From Stigmatella ashevillena (GTDB lineage: Bacteria; Myxococcota; Myxococcia; Myxococcales; Myxococcaceae): DNA of 64,000 nt. Location: assembly GCF_028368975.1 (NCBI RefSeq), contig NZ_JAQNDM010000002.1, positions 5,760,425 through 5,824,424 on the forward strand, given 5' to 3'. The notes beneath the pieces were generated by a model. The model made no database searches, was not told the DNA's origin, and saw only the letters and a list, made by a program, of their open reading frames with translations. Below, one piece after another: positions 44,901-53,640 of this stretch; within the stretch, counting starts at the first letter, position 1, and each line of letters opens with the position of its first letter. A program made the translations under genes and the position numbers.

Positions 44901-45838
44901 GTGGCCAGCAGGTGATGGAGTTGCGAGCGCTGCGCATCATTGAGGTTGGCGGAGAGCGCCTTCTCCATGAACTCCTCGGGCGAGGAGGCCTTCACGTGGC
45001 GGAACTCGTTCGCGTACATCTGTTGGAACGAGCGGGCGATGGCTTTGCGCTCGGCAGGTGGGGCATCCTGAAGCGTCCGGATGACCGCGTCTTTGTCGCC
45101 GCCGATCCAGCCCTCGGTCTGCTGGCGGATGGCCGCCGCGCCATTGTTACTCGATTTGCCGGCGAGGATGGCGTTGGCGCGCTGCAGGTCCGTACCGCTC
45201 AACTCTTCACGAATCGTCGAGTTCAGGTCCAGCCGGTGGTGCTCCTGGAAGGCCTGGCGGATCATCGCGATGTCCGCGGGGCTGCGCTTGTCGAGGATAC
45301 GGAAGACGGCCTCCTCATCCGTGCCGAGGCCAGTGACGCCGCCCTTCATGGCGCGGTGCAGTTCGTCGGCGTCCTTTCCGGCCTGCGCCTGGGTGTAGCC
45401 TGGGGTGACACCCGGAGGACCCGCAGCCGCCTGAGGCCGGGCCGACGCCGCAGTGAAGGTGCTGGCCGAGCCCGTGTTGGTGCTTGCGGTCCGCGCCGCG
45501 GTGGCCGCGTTGCGCGCCGACTGCGTGGCCTGCGCCAAGGCCTGCTCGGCGCGAGCCACTTCCGCACGGGGCGCGCCGGGCTGCTTCTTCAATGTGTCGA
45601 GTGCGGTCTGTGCCTTCTGTTGGGCCTGTTGAGCCTGCTGGGCCGCGGCCTGGGCACGCTGCCGCGGCCCCTCAGCCTGTCCCAGACTCTGAGCGCGGGC
45701 CACTTCGGCCGCAGCCTTCGCGGCCTCGGCCGCGGCCTTCGCCGCAGCTTCCGCCGCGCGCCGGGCTTCCTCCGCAGCCCTGCCCGCATCGCCCGTGCCC
45801 GTGGTCTGTGCGCTGCCGCCGCCTGCGTTGACTCTCAT
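41942..45838 (-). CDS. polymorphic toxin with annexin-like repeats and C-terminal PD-(D/E)XK-like domain
   Basis: 1298 residues. An Ala/Glu/Gln-rich coiled coil covers about residues 15-95. Annexin-like repeats span about 150-535; the first (LHRAMKGGVTGLGTDEEAVF, then SELSG-like REELSGTD) and the last (LHRAMDRWGTDAGALREVL) keep the G-x-GTDE and (D/E)ELSG landmarks, and the middle ones are weaker. A Gly/Ala-rich hydrophobic pre-toxin region covers about 630-800 and a second coiled coil about 840-930. The C-terminal 170 residues look like a restriction-endonuclease fold: GSLGERWYVKTF, then VLDVLDGKVIRELKNV supplying D and E-x-K. This layout suggests a secreted or contact-delivered nuclease. The start is ATG 45838, with a GAGG just upstream. 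Confidence 0.8.
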   Translation of the reverse strand: MRVNAGGGSAQTTGTGDAGRAAEEARRAAEAAAKAAAEAAKAAAEVARAQSLGQAEGPRQRAQAAAQQAQQAQQKAQTALDTLKKQPGAPRAEVARAEQALAQATQSARNAATAARTASTNTGSASTFTAASARPQAAAGPPGVTPGYTQAQAGKDADELHRAMKGGVTGLGTDEEAVFRILDKRSPADIAMIRQAFQEHHRLDLNSTIREELSGTDLQRANAILAGKSSNNGAAAIRQQTEGWIGGDKDAVIRTLQDAPPAERKAIARSFQQMYANEFRHVKASSPEEFMEKALSANLNDAQRSQLHHLLATTQASTPGKVTQLETATARSQVHDALQGFFGADSQKVFDTLDKLPPEQRQVLLKDTALQAELKSKLSPEDFSRTRGLLESNPASSDAAKIRGQQQGWFGADKSSILDVLKNTKPENMKALKAAYREQTGKSLESVVRGFGGNDAEVGLRYLHPAAPNDTQAQAQADAERLHRAMDRWGTDAGALREVLGNKSKAQINLISDAYQKKYGKDLRADLGSELSGRDHFEIVQQAFDQGAIDAKAPDAEQQQIARLRAQQTFEQSAGLGLVNKVQTVFKGESDSARLERMLGTAEKKLAQGDRVAASRLTGYATNDIKDVQTSKDSAADMAATAAVAVGTTAAVVLSGGAATPLAIAGYAAVGAGTRTATQMLIKGDSLGSEGIVQQMAVGAVEGATAVVPVPKGLGGATVTQGAEAAVKQTLGQQLRGTAVRSGWESGIGGAASGALDQALQDGTWDNGFAEGMSRVVQSSASNAVIGAVVGAGTGAGLETAGHALKPREVAVVANPAFEGRTTQAVYRDGRVRIEKGPNATDVDVQAHMATAKHLQGYEGPIGQVRKLRDRLNQALTGKPGYGTQGFESQLEVKKLKEMIHTLETQEAHIASSVQRLGEKANLSPVDLESIQREIGDLRKQLDAHSAQVDSLAPPRGFVAAQDVSKSDAAAKAAGMPPPPDGYFYRLKNDKFEVVRHGDLEKDKLLFDPETREFVRDDGVRIEPKFAAGTTPTEAFRQLGADKPDSDFGKWIATMEREGLANRDTLVQQLRADPGGLNFSTVRHELKEKYAQALLDRATDPKRLETMSAFQEVFAKTKDRQQALNAASHTEMLRLSEGLGASDKGSLGERWYVKTFDNGGFRTHVSITQAAAKEAGISLESGRVLDVLDGKVIRELKNVTTPLGLREKTQIQDLVVLAKSKFSVGEKPINSVTEVMLAPKGVKANAKWMHDMLNPENRLPLQFEIFNEKGVSKLITPENRDLLADPVRLENFLAGKAD

Positions 45839-45964
45839 GCCCCCCGCCTCTCCGAAAGCCCGCCGCAGCGGAATCTCGTAGGTAAAAGTGCGCTTGCGCC
45901 ACACTTCCATATGTCTTTTAACAAAATTATCCGCAGTCTATGCCAGCAGTTGCGATGTGAGTCA

Positions 45965-46786
45965 TCAGGAACCCTGCTCCTCGAGCAGGACTTTCAACTC
46001 GGTAACAAGCCGCAGCTTCCGGGGCGGGTCTTCCTTCGCGGCAGAGAGGTCCGCCTGCACGCTCGTCTCCAGTCGGCAGCGCGAGGGCCACAGGCGGTCC
46101 AGTCGGAAAACCGTCTCGCCCTGAGTCTGGGCACGCACGAGCATGCGTTCACTCGCATCCGGACGTGTCTGGTATTCAACGGGGATAGGCTGATCCCGGG
46201 ATGTCTGCTGGATGGTACAGTGGGTGGTGGCGCGCTCGCCATCGAGGCTGACCAATTCGAAGACAGCACTGCCGCTCGCTCCGCCCGGAGTCGCGCCGTA
46301 GACAGGGTTTTCCCAACGTGCGCCGGGGCCAATGGGCTCCTGGGGAAAGGGACTGCCCACGGATTGGAGCGCGCGGAGCAGGTCCTCCATCTCCTTGCGC
46401 AGCCGCGCGTCCATGTTGGCCGGCAGGTCCAAGCGGAGCGAGTTGCCGCGGCGGCCGACCTGTCCCTTCCCCGTGAGGCCTGGGAGGAAAGCCAAGCGGG
46501 CGCGAACATCCTGGACACTCTCGGCAGGCGTACCGGGCTCCACCAAGAGGTCCACCGCGTCGAGGGTGAAGTCGTAGAGGGAGTCTCCCTCGGGGGACAG
46601 GGCCTGCACGTGGATGATGAAAGTCATCCGTGTGGCTGGTACGGGAGCTGACGGTGTGGAGTGGCCTCCTGTCTGCAAGGTAACAGCGGAGGAGTAGGTG
46701 GCAGTAATGACTTGCTTCGAGCCCGGCTGGGGCCGAAGCAGGAGTTGCCGTCGGGGATCGCGTCCGTGGGCGGTGAGGAGAGACAT
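45965..46786 (-). CDS. lipoprotein-like protein upstream of the toxin, N-terminus probably frameshifted
   Basis: 273 residues from ATG 46786, strand-rich, with RQLLLRPQPGSKQVITATYS near the start and NPVYGATPGGASGSAVFELV in the middle. It resembles DUF6263-type myxobacterial lipoproteins (from memory). It has no signal peptide at this start, but a different frame upstream (46980-46798) reads a Cys-plus-linker start (PCEEQTTATPASSVPDGG, ending EEAGRPDSDK) and would join this frame by a one-base shift near 46838. So the real gene is probably 45965-46980 with a frameshift. It lies 126 bp upstream of the toxin on the same strand. Confidence 0.6.
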   Translation of the reverse strand: MSLLTAHGRDPRRQLLLRPQPGSKQVITATYSSAVTLQTGGHSTPSAPVPATRMTFIIHVQALSPEGDSLYDFTLDAVDLLVEPGTPAESVQDVRARLAFLPGLTGKGQVGRRGNSLRLDLPANMDARLRKEMEDLLRALQSVGSPFPQEPIGPGARWENPVYGATPGGASGSAVFELVSLDGERATTHCTIQQTSRDQPIPVEYQTRPDASERMLVRAQTQGETVFRLDRLWPSRCRLETSVQADLSAAKEDPPRKLRLVTELKVLLEEQGS

Positions 46787-47015
46787 CGCGCCCGAGGTTA
46801 ACTCGGAGTGCGGGTGCTCATCAAAACCTTATCGCTGTCTGGCCTGCCTGCTTCTTCGGAGAAGCACCTCAGCCAAGGCACGTTCCCCCCATCGGGCACC
46901 GAGGAGGCAGGTGTGGCAGTCGTTTGTTCTTCGCATGGCATTACAGGATAAAGGCTTGCTCCAGATTTAATGGTTTTCAACGTTCAGCCAAAATTCCTGC
47001 CAAGCCATTGCGGAA

Positions 47016-48524
47016 TTACGGCGCGGCGCCACTGGCGGACGCCCGCACCTTCCCGCGCGGCGCCACCGTTCCATCTTCGTCCACGCGGGCGCCCGAGTCC
47101 GGGAAGTCCTCCGCGGACAACTTGCGCACCAGCTTCAGCACGGCCCCCTTCGGGTCCGGCACCGCCAGCCCCTCGCCCACCTGACGCGTGGGAAGAATCT
47201 TGCCGGAGAGGAAGCGGCCCTCCCGGTCCAACTCCACCTCCAGCACCATGCCCAGCCCCTGCGGGCCCTGGAGGTTGAAGCGCCCATAGGTGGCGAAGTT
47301 GCCCATCGAGTACGCAATGAGCCGGCCCTTGTAGAACTCCATCGCCCGCGCCACGTGCGGCCCGTGGCCCAGCACCAAGTGCGCCCCCGCGTCCACCATG
47401 GCCCGGGTGAAGGTGCGCAGGTCGCCCCGGTCCTCGCCCATGAACTTTTCCTTCCCGTGGGGCACATGCAGCGCCTTGCCGCCCTCGGCCCCTCCGTGGA
47501 ACGAGACCAGCACCAGGTCATGCCCGGCCGCCACCGACTCCACCAGCGCCGTGGCTGTGGGCAAGTTGTTGAGATGATTGCCCGTGGGCGAAGAGTGGAA
47601 CGCCACCAGCCCGATGCGCAGGCCATTGCGCTCCACCGTGGCCACCGTCCCCGGCGGCCCACTCCAGGCAATGCCCAGCGCGTCCAGCGTGGCCTCCGTC
47701 TGTCGGCGGCACTCCTCGCCAAAGTCTCCCGCGTGGTTGTTCGCCGTGGAGGCCACATCCACCCCGGCCTCCTTGAGCGCTTGGCCGTACTCCGTGGGCG
47801 AACGGAACGCGTAGCAGTTCCGGTCCGAGCGGCACTTGTTCGTCTTGCCCCCGTCACACAGCGGGCCCTCGAGGTTCACGAAGGTGAGGTCCGCGTCCTC
47901 CAGGAGCCCCTTCACGGCGCTGATGACGCTCGCGGGCCCTTCTGGCGGCAGATACTCCTCGGGCACCGTGGTGCCCAGCATCACATCCCCCACGGCGCGC
48001 AGCCGGAGCCGGGCATCCGGGGGCGGAGGGGGCCGCTGAGAGGGCTCGGGCGGCTTCGACAGCCGCTCCTGGAGTGCGACCTGGGCACGCGCCTGGGCGA
48101 GCACCTCCTCCAACTCGGGCTGGTCCGGCTTGAGCTTGCCCACCTCCGTCCACTCCGCAAGCGCCTCGTTCCACCGGTTCTCCAAAGAGTAGGCCCAGCC
48201 CAGCTCCCAGCGGCACGGCACGCTCTCAGGCCGAAGCGCCACGCATTGGGACAGCTCGCTGATGGCCGTCACCGCATCCTTGGCCTTCAAGGCCTCGACG
48301 CCCCGGGAGAAGTGCGCATCCGCCGACGTGGCGTACTCCTGAATGAGACTGGCGCGCGCCTCGGCGGCAAGCTCCACGGCGAGCCGGTGCATCACGGCGG
48401 CGCCCCTGCGGCTGGCATCCCGGACCGCCTCCTCCGAGGCAGAGGACACGGGGGACGAGGCAGGAGGCGGGGGGGAGGCGGGAGCCACGGAGAGCACCAG
48501 CAACAGGAGGACGGACGAGGACAT
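47016..48524 (-). CDS. CapA-family metallophosphoesterase with N-terminal TPR-like repeat
   Basis: 502 residues with a signal peptide (LLLLVLSVAPASP). Residues 70-150 form a TPR-like pair (ADAHFSRGVEALKAKDAVTA, then WELGWAYSLENRWNEAL). The catalytic CapA/PgsA domain, residues 180-460, has the metal motifs GDVMLG, FVNLEGPLC, STANNHAGDFG, SFHGGAEGG and VLGHGPHV. CapA relatives act in capsule or polyglutamate assembly or as phosphatases in the envelope; no capsule genes adjoin it. ATG 48524 is favoured by the signal peptide; its ribosome site is weak. Confidence 0.9.
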   Translation of the reverse strand: MSSSVLLLLVLSVAPASPPPPASSPVSSASEEAVRDASRRGAAVMHRLAVELAAEARASLIQEYATSADAHFSRGVEALKAKDAVTAISELSQCVALRPESVPCRWELGWAYSLENRWNEALAEWTEVGKLKPDQPELEEVLAQARAQVALQERLSKPPEPSQRPPPPPDARLRLRAVGDVMLGTTVPEEYLPPEGPASVISAVKGLLEDADLTFVNLEGPLCDGGKTNKCRSDRNCYAFRSPTEYGQALKEAGVDVASTANNHAGDFGEECRRQTEATLDALGIAWSGPPGTVATVERNGLRIGLVAFHSSPTGNHLNNLPTATALVESVAAGHDLVLVSFHGGAEGGKALHVPHGKEKFMGEDRGDLRTFTRAMVDAGAHLVLGHGPHVARAMEFYKGRLIAYSMGNFATYGRFNLQGPQGLGMVLEVELDREGRFLSGKILPTRQVGEGLAVPDPKGAVLKLVRKLSAEDFPDSGARVDEDGTVAPRGKVRASASGAAP

Positions 48525-48658
48525 GGCGGGCGCATCTTACGGACCGCGGTCCTCCTTCGAGAGAAACATGAAGCCCCCTGGAAACGATTGCCGGTGTACC
48601 AGGCAAGCAACCGCCCCTCCGGGAGGTGGGGAGGGCCATTGGACTGCCTGCTACCCAG

Positions 48659-49552
48659 TCACTCCCTGGCAAGCGTGACGGTTTCGTGCGCGATCGCGCG
48701 GAAGTGCACTGCCGCAGGCATGAGTTGCGGACCTCGGAAGGCGACCGCCAGCTCTGCCCATCCAGAGCCGCCACTCAGCTCTCTGAACACCACCCCTTTC
48801 GGCCGCAGTGCTTGGGCCGACATCGGAGCAAGGGTGATCCCAAGTCCCGCTTGCACCATGCCGACGACCGAGAGCCAAGAGCTGGCTTCCTGACGGATGA
48901 ACGGCGAGAAGCCCGCGCCGAGACACAAGCTCGTGATCGTGTCGTGCAGGCCTGGAGCCGAGTGCCGGGGAAACAGGATGAAGGGTTCGCTCGCCAGTGA
49001 CGCCAGGGCAACGGCCTTCTGGCGTGCTCTGGGATGCCGCGCCGGCAGCACCAGCACGAAACGTTCCCGAAGCAGCTGTTCAACCGTCACCCCGTCATGC
49101 CGAAAAGGAGCACGAACGATGGCGAGATCCAGATCGCCGGTGCTGAGCGCGACGCCGACGTCCAGCTTCTCGCGATCGTCGAGTTCGAGCTTCACCTCCG
49201 GAAACCGTGACCGGAATCGGTGCACGATGCGAGGGAGAATCCCGAGGGCTGACGACGCACTGAAGCCGACCCTCAGGGTCCCCGTCTCGCCCTGGGCCGC
49301 CCGCCGGACCGTGGAGATCACCTCCTCGCGCCTTGCCAGCAGTTCCCGGGCGTCGTCCAGGAAGCGGCTCCCCACGGAGGTCAGGGCCACGCGGCGGCTC
49401 GTCCGAGTGAGCAGTTCCACCCCCAGCCCGGCCTCGAGCTTGCGGATCTGCTGGCTGAACGGCGGCTGGGCCATCCCTACCCGGGCCGCTGCTCGGCCGA
49501 AGTGCAACTCCTCCGCGACGGCGACGAAGAGCTGAAGCTGGCGGAATTCCAT
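48659..49552 (-). CDS. LysR-family transcriptional regulator
   Basis: 297 residues: N-terminal winged helix-turn-helix (MEFRQLQLFVAVAEELHFGRAA, shown here in part as RVGMAQPPFSQQIRKLE) and a C-terminal periplasmic-binding-protein-like effector domain with LRVGFSASSALGILP and LAIVRAPF. The nearest described relatives are CatR/BenM-type LysR proteins, so an aromatic-acid effector is possible but not shown. It diverges from an S9 peptidase gene, and a perfect palindrome lies directly before its start codon, the classic place for a LysR operator that controls both genes. Confidence 0.92.
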   Translation of the reverse strand: MEFRQLQLFVAVAEELHFGRAAARVGMAQPPFSQQIRKLEAGLGVELLTRTSRRVALTSVGSRFLDDARELLARREEVISTVRRAAQGETGTLRVGFSASSALGILPRIVHRFRSRFPEVKLELDDREKLDVGVALSTGDLDLAIVRAPFRHDGVTVEQLLRERFVLVLPARHPRARQKAVALASLASEPFILFPRHSAPGLHDTITSLCLGAGFSPFIRQEASSWLSVVGMVQAGLGITLAPMSAQALRPKGVVFRELSGGSGWAELAVAFRGPQLMPAAVHFRAIAHETVTLARE

Positions 49553-49555
49553 ATC

Positions 49556-49572
49556 CAGACGATATTCGTCTG
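49556..49572. promoter_or_regulatory. palindromic LysR operator candidate
   Basis: CAGACGATATTCGTCTG: 7-bp perfect arms with a 3-bp centre, 3 bp upstream of the LysR ATG. A -10-like TATATT for the divergent peptidase gene lies at 49589-49594. Confidence 0.6.
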
Positions 49573-49628
49573 AATCAAGGGTGAAAGATATATTGGTAGT
49601 GCATGATCCCGTTTCCTACTCTGCGGTC

Positions 49629-51860
49629 ATGCGGCGCCTCCTCTTCCACCTCGGCATCCTGATCATCTCTCTCGTCGGCGCACCCACGCTGGCGCTCGAG
49701 TCCGGTGCCCCAGCCTCCGCCACGCCGGACAAGCAACTGCAGGCGCGGCTGGATCTCTCCTATCGGTACATACGGCTCCCGCAGCTCGTTCGTGACAGCC
49801 TGATCCCGCCTCAATGGCTCCGTGAGGGAGACCGGCTGATCTTCTGGTCGGCGGTGGGGCCGGACGCGGGCACCTGGGTGCTGGTCCATGCTCGAACGGG
49901 AGCCATGAAGCCGCTGCTGTCCAGCGCCGAGCTGCGGACCCAGCTCTCGCGGCTGATGGGAAAGCCGGTTCAGCTACCGGATCAGTTGAACTTCGCCATC
50001 GCTCCGGACCAGCGGGGGATTGTCTTCCGGATCGAGGAACGTTTCTTCGGGCTGGGCCTGTCGGATGGCCTCGTCACGGCGCTGGCCCCGGCCGACCTGG
50101 CTGCCCTGGCACTGCCCCCAGGCAACCTCCTGGCTCCCGACGGTCAAGCCGTCGCGGTGCAGCACGACGGCGGCTTCGCGGTGCTGGGTGGCGACGGCCG
50201 CACGCTGGTCGAGCGCAGCGGAGAGGAAAACCACGGCTGGCAGATTCCCGAGAAGGCCTGGTCTCCCGACAGCCGCTTCCTGATGGTCTGGCGCAACGAT
50301 CTGCGCGGCGTCCACAAGATCCCGATCGTGGACTACTCGAGTGCGCTCGAGCGGGTGACCCTGGTTCCCTACGTCAAGACGGGGACGCCCTTGGGGCTGT
50401 CGGAGTTCTCCGTCGTCGAACCGGCGACCGGTCGCGTGACACGCATCGCTCCCACGGAAGGAGAGACCTATGACTGGTTCGCTGGATGGCGCCCCGGCAG
50501 CGGCGAGGCGCTGATCCTTCACATGTCCCGCGACGGCAAGCGGCTGGACCTCTCCGCAGTGGAGCCTGTCTCGGGGAAGCGCCGGCAGGTGCTTCGCGAG
50601 GAGCGGCCGGAGAGCTTCGTGGCCGGTTTGGACTTCGCCACGGAGGGATGGGCACGCCAGGTCACACCGCTGCCGGACGACACCGGATTCCTCTGGATGT
50701 CCGAACGCGACGGATGGCGGCACGTCTATCTATACGACTTCGCAGGCAAGCTCGTGCGCCAGCTCACCCGGGGCGCCTTTCCCGTCCATCAGGTGGCCGG
50801 CGTCGCGCCGAAGGGCGACGCGCTCTTCTTGCTGGCCTCCGCCGACAGCGCCGCGCCGTACGAGCACCTGCTCTACCGGGGAAGCCTCAAGGGCGGCACG
50901 CTGAAGCGGATGTCGTCAGGCTCCGGCATGCACCGAATCACCTTCTCCCCTTCGGGCAGCTACTACGTGGATGCAGGGTCCTCGCGGACGCAACCGCGGC
51001 TGCGGGACATGGTCTCCACGGACGGCAAGACACGCTTTCGTCTCACGACGGCCGATGCGAGCGCCCTCGAGGAGCTGGGCTACAAGCCTCCGGAGGCGCT
51101 CACCGTCCTGGCCGCCGATGGCACCACGCCCTTGCACGGCGTGCTCTACAAGCCGCGCGATTTCGACCCGGCCAAGCGCTACCCGGTCGTCGCCTATATC
51201 TATGCGGGACAATTCATCACGGTCGTACCCTGGCACTTCATCGGCACCTCCGCGTCGCTCCAAGCCAATGGCATCGCGCAGATGGGCTTCATCGTCATGG
51301 TGCTCGATCCCCGGGGCACTCCGGGCCGGAGCAAAGCCTTTCAGGACGCGACCTACGGCCGGGTCGGCCAGACCGAGATTCCCGACTACGTCGCGGGCCT
51401 CAAGCAGGTCGCCGCCACCCGTCCCTGGATGGACCTGGAGCGTGTCGGGATCTTCGGCCACTCGTGGGGCGGCTACTTCGCCCTGCGCGGCATGCTGATG
51501 GCTCCGGAGGTCTTCAAGGCGGGCTACGCGGGGGCCCCGGGCGCGTTGGAGGAGGAGGCGATCATCAACGAGCCCTACCTCGGCCTCCCAAGCGTGAATC
51601 CCGAAGGCTACCAGGCCGGGTCCAACCTGGCCCTGGCCGGGAACCTCCAGGGGCCGCTCAAGATGATGCATGGCTCCAGCGACGTGAACGCCTCTCTCTC
51701 CACGACGATGCGCATGGCCGACGCGCTGATCCGCGCAGGCAAGCACTTCGAGATGCTCATCATGCCGGGACAGCCCCACGGTCCCCGGCCGCCCGCGGAC
51801 CGCTACTCCTTCGACGACATCCATCTGTTCTTCGTCCGAACGCTCGGCGGCCCACGCTGA
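49629..51860 (+). CDS. secreted S9 family (DPP IV/prolyl oligopeptidase-type) peptidase
   Basis: 743 residues with a signal peptide (MRRLLFHLGILIISLVGAP). Residues about 60-480 form the DPP IV N-terminal beta-propeller (SPDSRFLMVWRNDLR, then TGFLWMSERDGWRHVYLYDF). Residues 490-743 form the alpha/beta-hydrolase with Ser in GHSWGGY (about 610), Asp in GSSDVNAS (about 684) and His in PGQPHGP (about 716). It removes dipeptides or cuts after proline in short peptides in the envelope or outside the cell. ATG 49629 was chosen because it begins the signal peptide; GTG 49581 in the same frame is upstream. The divergent LysR gene probably regulates it. Confidence 0.92.
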   Translation: MRRLLFHLGILIISLVGAPTLALESGAPASATPDKQLQARLDLSYRYIRLPQLVRDSLIPPQWLREGDRLIFWSAVGPDAGTWVLVHARTGAMKPLLSSAELRTQLSRLMGKPVQLPDQLNFAIAPDQRGIVFRIEERFFGLGLSDGLVTALAPADLAALALPPGNLLAPDGQAVAVQHDGGFAVLGGDGRTLVERSGEENHGWQIPEKAWSPDSRFLMVWRNDLRGVHKIPIVDYSSALERVTLVPYVKTGTPLGLSEFSVVEPATGRVTRIAPTEGETYDWFAGWRPGSGEALILHMSRDGKRLDLSAVEPVSGKRRQVLREERPESFVAGLDFATEGWARQVTPLPDDTGFLWMSERDGWRHVYLYDFAGKLVRQLTRGAFPVHQVAGVAPKGDALFLLASADSAAPYEHLLYRGSLKGGTLKRMSSGSGMHRITFSPSGSYYVDAGSSRTQPRLRDMVSTDGKTRFRLTTADASALEELGYKPPEALTVLAADGTTPLHGVLYKPRDFDPAKRYPVVAYIYAGQFITVVPWHFIGTSASLQANGIAQMGFIVMVLDPRGTPGRSKAFQDATYGRVGQTEIPDYVAGLKQVAATRPWMDLERVGIFGHSWGGYFALRGMLMAPEVFKAGYAGAPGALEEEAIINEPYLGLPSVNPEGYQAGSNLALAGNLQGPLKMMHGSSDVNASLSTTMRMADALIRAGKHFEMLIMPGQPHGPRPPADRYSFDDIHLFFVRTLGGPR

Positions 51861-52084
51861 CCACTGTGCAGAACCCACTGTAGCCTCGAGCGTCACAACC
51901 CCGAGGGCTTCGTGACGGGGAATGTCTCACGTCCTGGGAAACCCTCGCCTCGCCAGAGGAGAGGCGCTCCAGGCATGGTGATTGCTTACCGTTCCCACGC
52001 ATCCCAAACACCTCCCGTGCTCGAATCCCACCGCCACCGGTCCCGTTCGTGGGAATGCCAGGACTGGTTTACCCCGAGACTTGA

Positions 52085-53575
52085 ATGCTTCCTCCCCTTC
52101 ACCAGCTCCCCTTCCGTGCCGCGCTCAAGCTGCTGGCATTGCTCGTGGTTTCATGGACAGGACTGGCCCACGCGCAAGTCACTTTCACCGGCGGAATCTC
52201 TGACAACTTCGCCGCGCCCACCGAGCCCGTCAGCCCGAGCGCGGGACTGCTCACGTGGATTGCCAACAACTACGCCTATGCAGGCTCGCGGGCGTATGAC
52301 CAGACAGGAAGCGACCGGTACTTCGCCACGACGTTCACCGGCTTGAGGCGCGCCGGAACCATCTGTGGGGGCAGCCTGCGCATCACGGTGCGCAATGGGG
52401 ACGCCAACGATTCGCTCAATCTGTGGTTCACCAACAGTGCCGGCCAGATCGGTTCCCCCTCCTGGGGCAGTTCTCTGGCCTCCCTGGGAGTGCCCGTCAA
52501 CGCCACCGGCACCATCGGGGTCAATCTGGCATCACTCCCCGGATTCATCGCCGCGATCAACACCAACGGTTTCTTGGACGTCGTCGTCCAGGATGACAGC
52601 GCGGTGGACTTCATCTCCCTGACCCTCACGGGTTGCAAGACGGATGTCTACATGAAAGACAACCCGTCCGACATCGGGGCCGAGCCCGGCACCTATGGCG
52701 CCTCCGGCATCTGGTCCAGCCCTGACATCCGCGTTTGTCAGACGGCGGGGTGCTCTGGAACGCAGAACCCCGAGTTCGGACAGACCAACTACATCTACGT
52801 GAAGCTGCGCAACACCGGCCCGAACGCTCCGCTGCCCAGCGCCCCCGCCACGGGAACACTTCACCTGTACCGGACCATGTCGGGAGGCGGATCCACTTGG
52901 ATCAGTGACTGGGTTTACATTGGAAGTGTCAATGTCACCGTTCCGGGCGCCACGAATGTGAATGACTTCATCGAAGTCATGGTGCCGTGGACCAGCGTTC
53001 CCGCCCCGGGCCATTACTGCCTGCTGGCCCGCTGGGACTCACCCACCTCGGATCCCATGACGTTCCCCGAGCTCATCCCCTCGAACACGGTCGACAACAC
53101 CATTCGCAACAACAACATCGCCTGGCGCAACGTGAACGTGGTGAACCTCTCGCCCCTGCGCCCCGTGGAGGCGTTCGACTTCCGCGTGCGCAACCTCCTG
53201 AAAGACCGGGTCAGCATGGCGGACCTCCAGGTCCGCATCCCGGGCGGCGCTTCCTTCATCAGCCGCGGCCAAGTGCTCCTCCATCTCGAGCCGAAGCTCT
53301 GGCAGAGCTGGGGCCGGAAGGGAGAAGGCTTCGAAATTGTCAGCGACGGGGTGGTGCGCCTCGTGAACCCGGGTGGGGCGCGGCTTACCGGCTTGCAACT
53401 GGCTCCCGACGGATCCCAGATCGTGAAGGTCTCCTTCGGCGCCGATGCCGGCAATGCGGCCGAGAAGTTCGAAGTGCAGGTGGTCCAATACTCCGAGACC
53501 GCCGAGGCGCAGGGCAGAATCACCGAGGTGGGCGGCGTCACCTATCAGATCACCGTCGGCCCGGACGGCAAGTAG
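52085..53575 (+). CDS. secreted protein of unknown function
   Basis: 496 residues with a signal peptide (LKLLALLVVSWTGLAHAQ, cleavage about residue 30). The mature protein is rich in Ser, Thr, Asn and beta strands. Residues about 190-340 look like an Ig/CARDB-like unit (DVYMKDNPSDIGAEPG, then QTNYIYVKLRNTGPNAP, then GHYCLLARWDSP), a pattern seen in secreted myxobacterial proteins and peptidase accessory domains. Cysteines are few. No enzyme motif was seen. ATG 52085 is the first start before the signal. Confidence 0.8.
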   Translation: MLPPLHQLPFRAALKLLALLVVSWTGLAHAQVTFTGGISDNFAAPTEPVSPSAGLLTWIANNYAYAGSRAYDQTGSDRYFATTFTGLRRAGTICGGSLRITVRNGDANDSLNLWFTNSAGQIGSPSWGSSLASLGVPVNATGTIGVNLASLPGFIAAINTNGFLDVVVQDDSAVDFISLTLTGCKTDVYMKDNPSDIGAEPGTYGASGIWSSPDIRVCQTAGCSGTQNPEFGQTNYIYVKLRNTGPNAPLPSAPATGTLHLYRTMSGGGSTWISDWVYIGSVNVTVPGATNVNDFIEVMVPWTSVPAPGHYCLLARWDSPTSDPMTFPELIPSNTVDNTIRNNNIAWRNVNVVNLSPLRPVEAFDFRVRNLLKDRVSMADLQVRIPGGASFISRGQVLLHLEPKLWQSWGRKGEGFEIVSDGVVRLVNPGGARLTGLQLAPDGSQIVKVSFGADAGNAAEKFEVQVVQYSETAEAQGRITEVGGVTYQITVGPDGK

Positions 53576-53596
53576 TCTGATCGTCCCGTAGCAGGA

Positions 53597-53632
53597 GGGG
53601 GTAACGAGTGCCCGCCAGGGCCCGTTGCCCCC
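53597..53632. terminator. hairpin between convergent genes
   Basis: GGGGGTAACG (53597-53606) pairs with CGTTGCCCCC (53623-53632), one G-U wobble, 16-nt loop. It lies between the secreted-protein stop and the stop of the convergent small membrane protein gene. Confidence 0.6.
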
Positions 53633-53640
53633 TTCGCCTT

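Noticed and set aside
44231-46651. Plus-strand open frame of 806 codons
   Set aside because: Antisense to the annexin-repeat toxin, whose repeats are clear on the minus strand.
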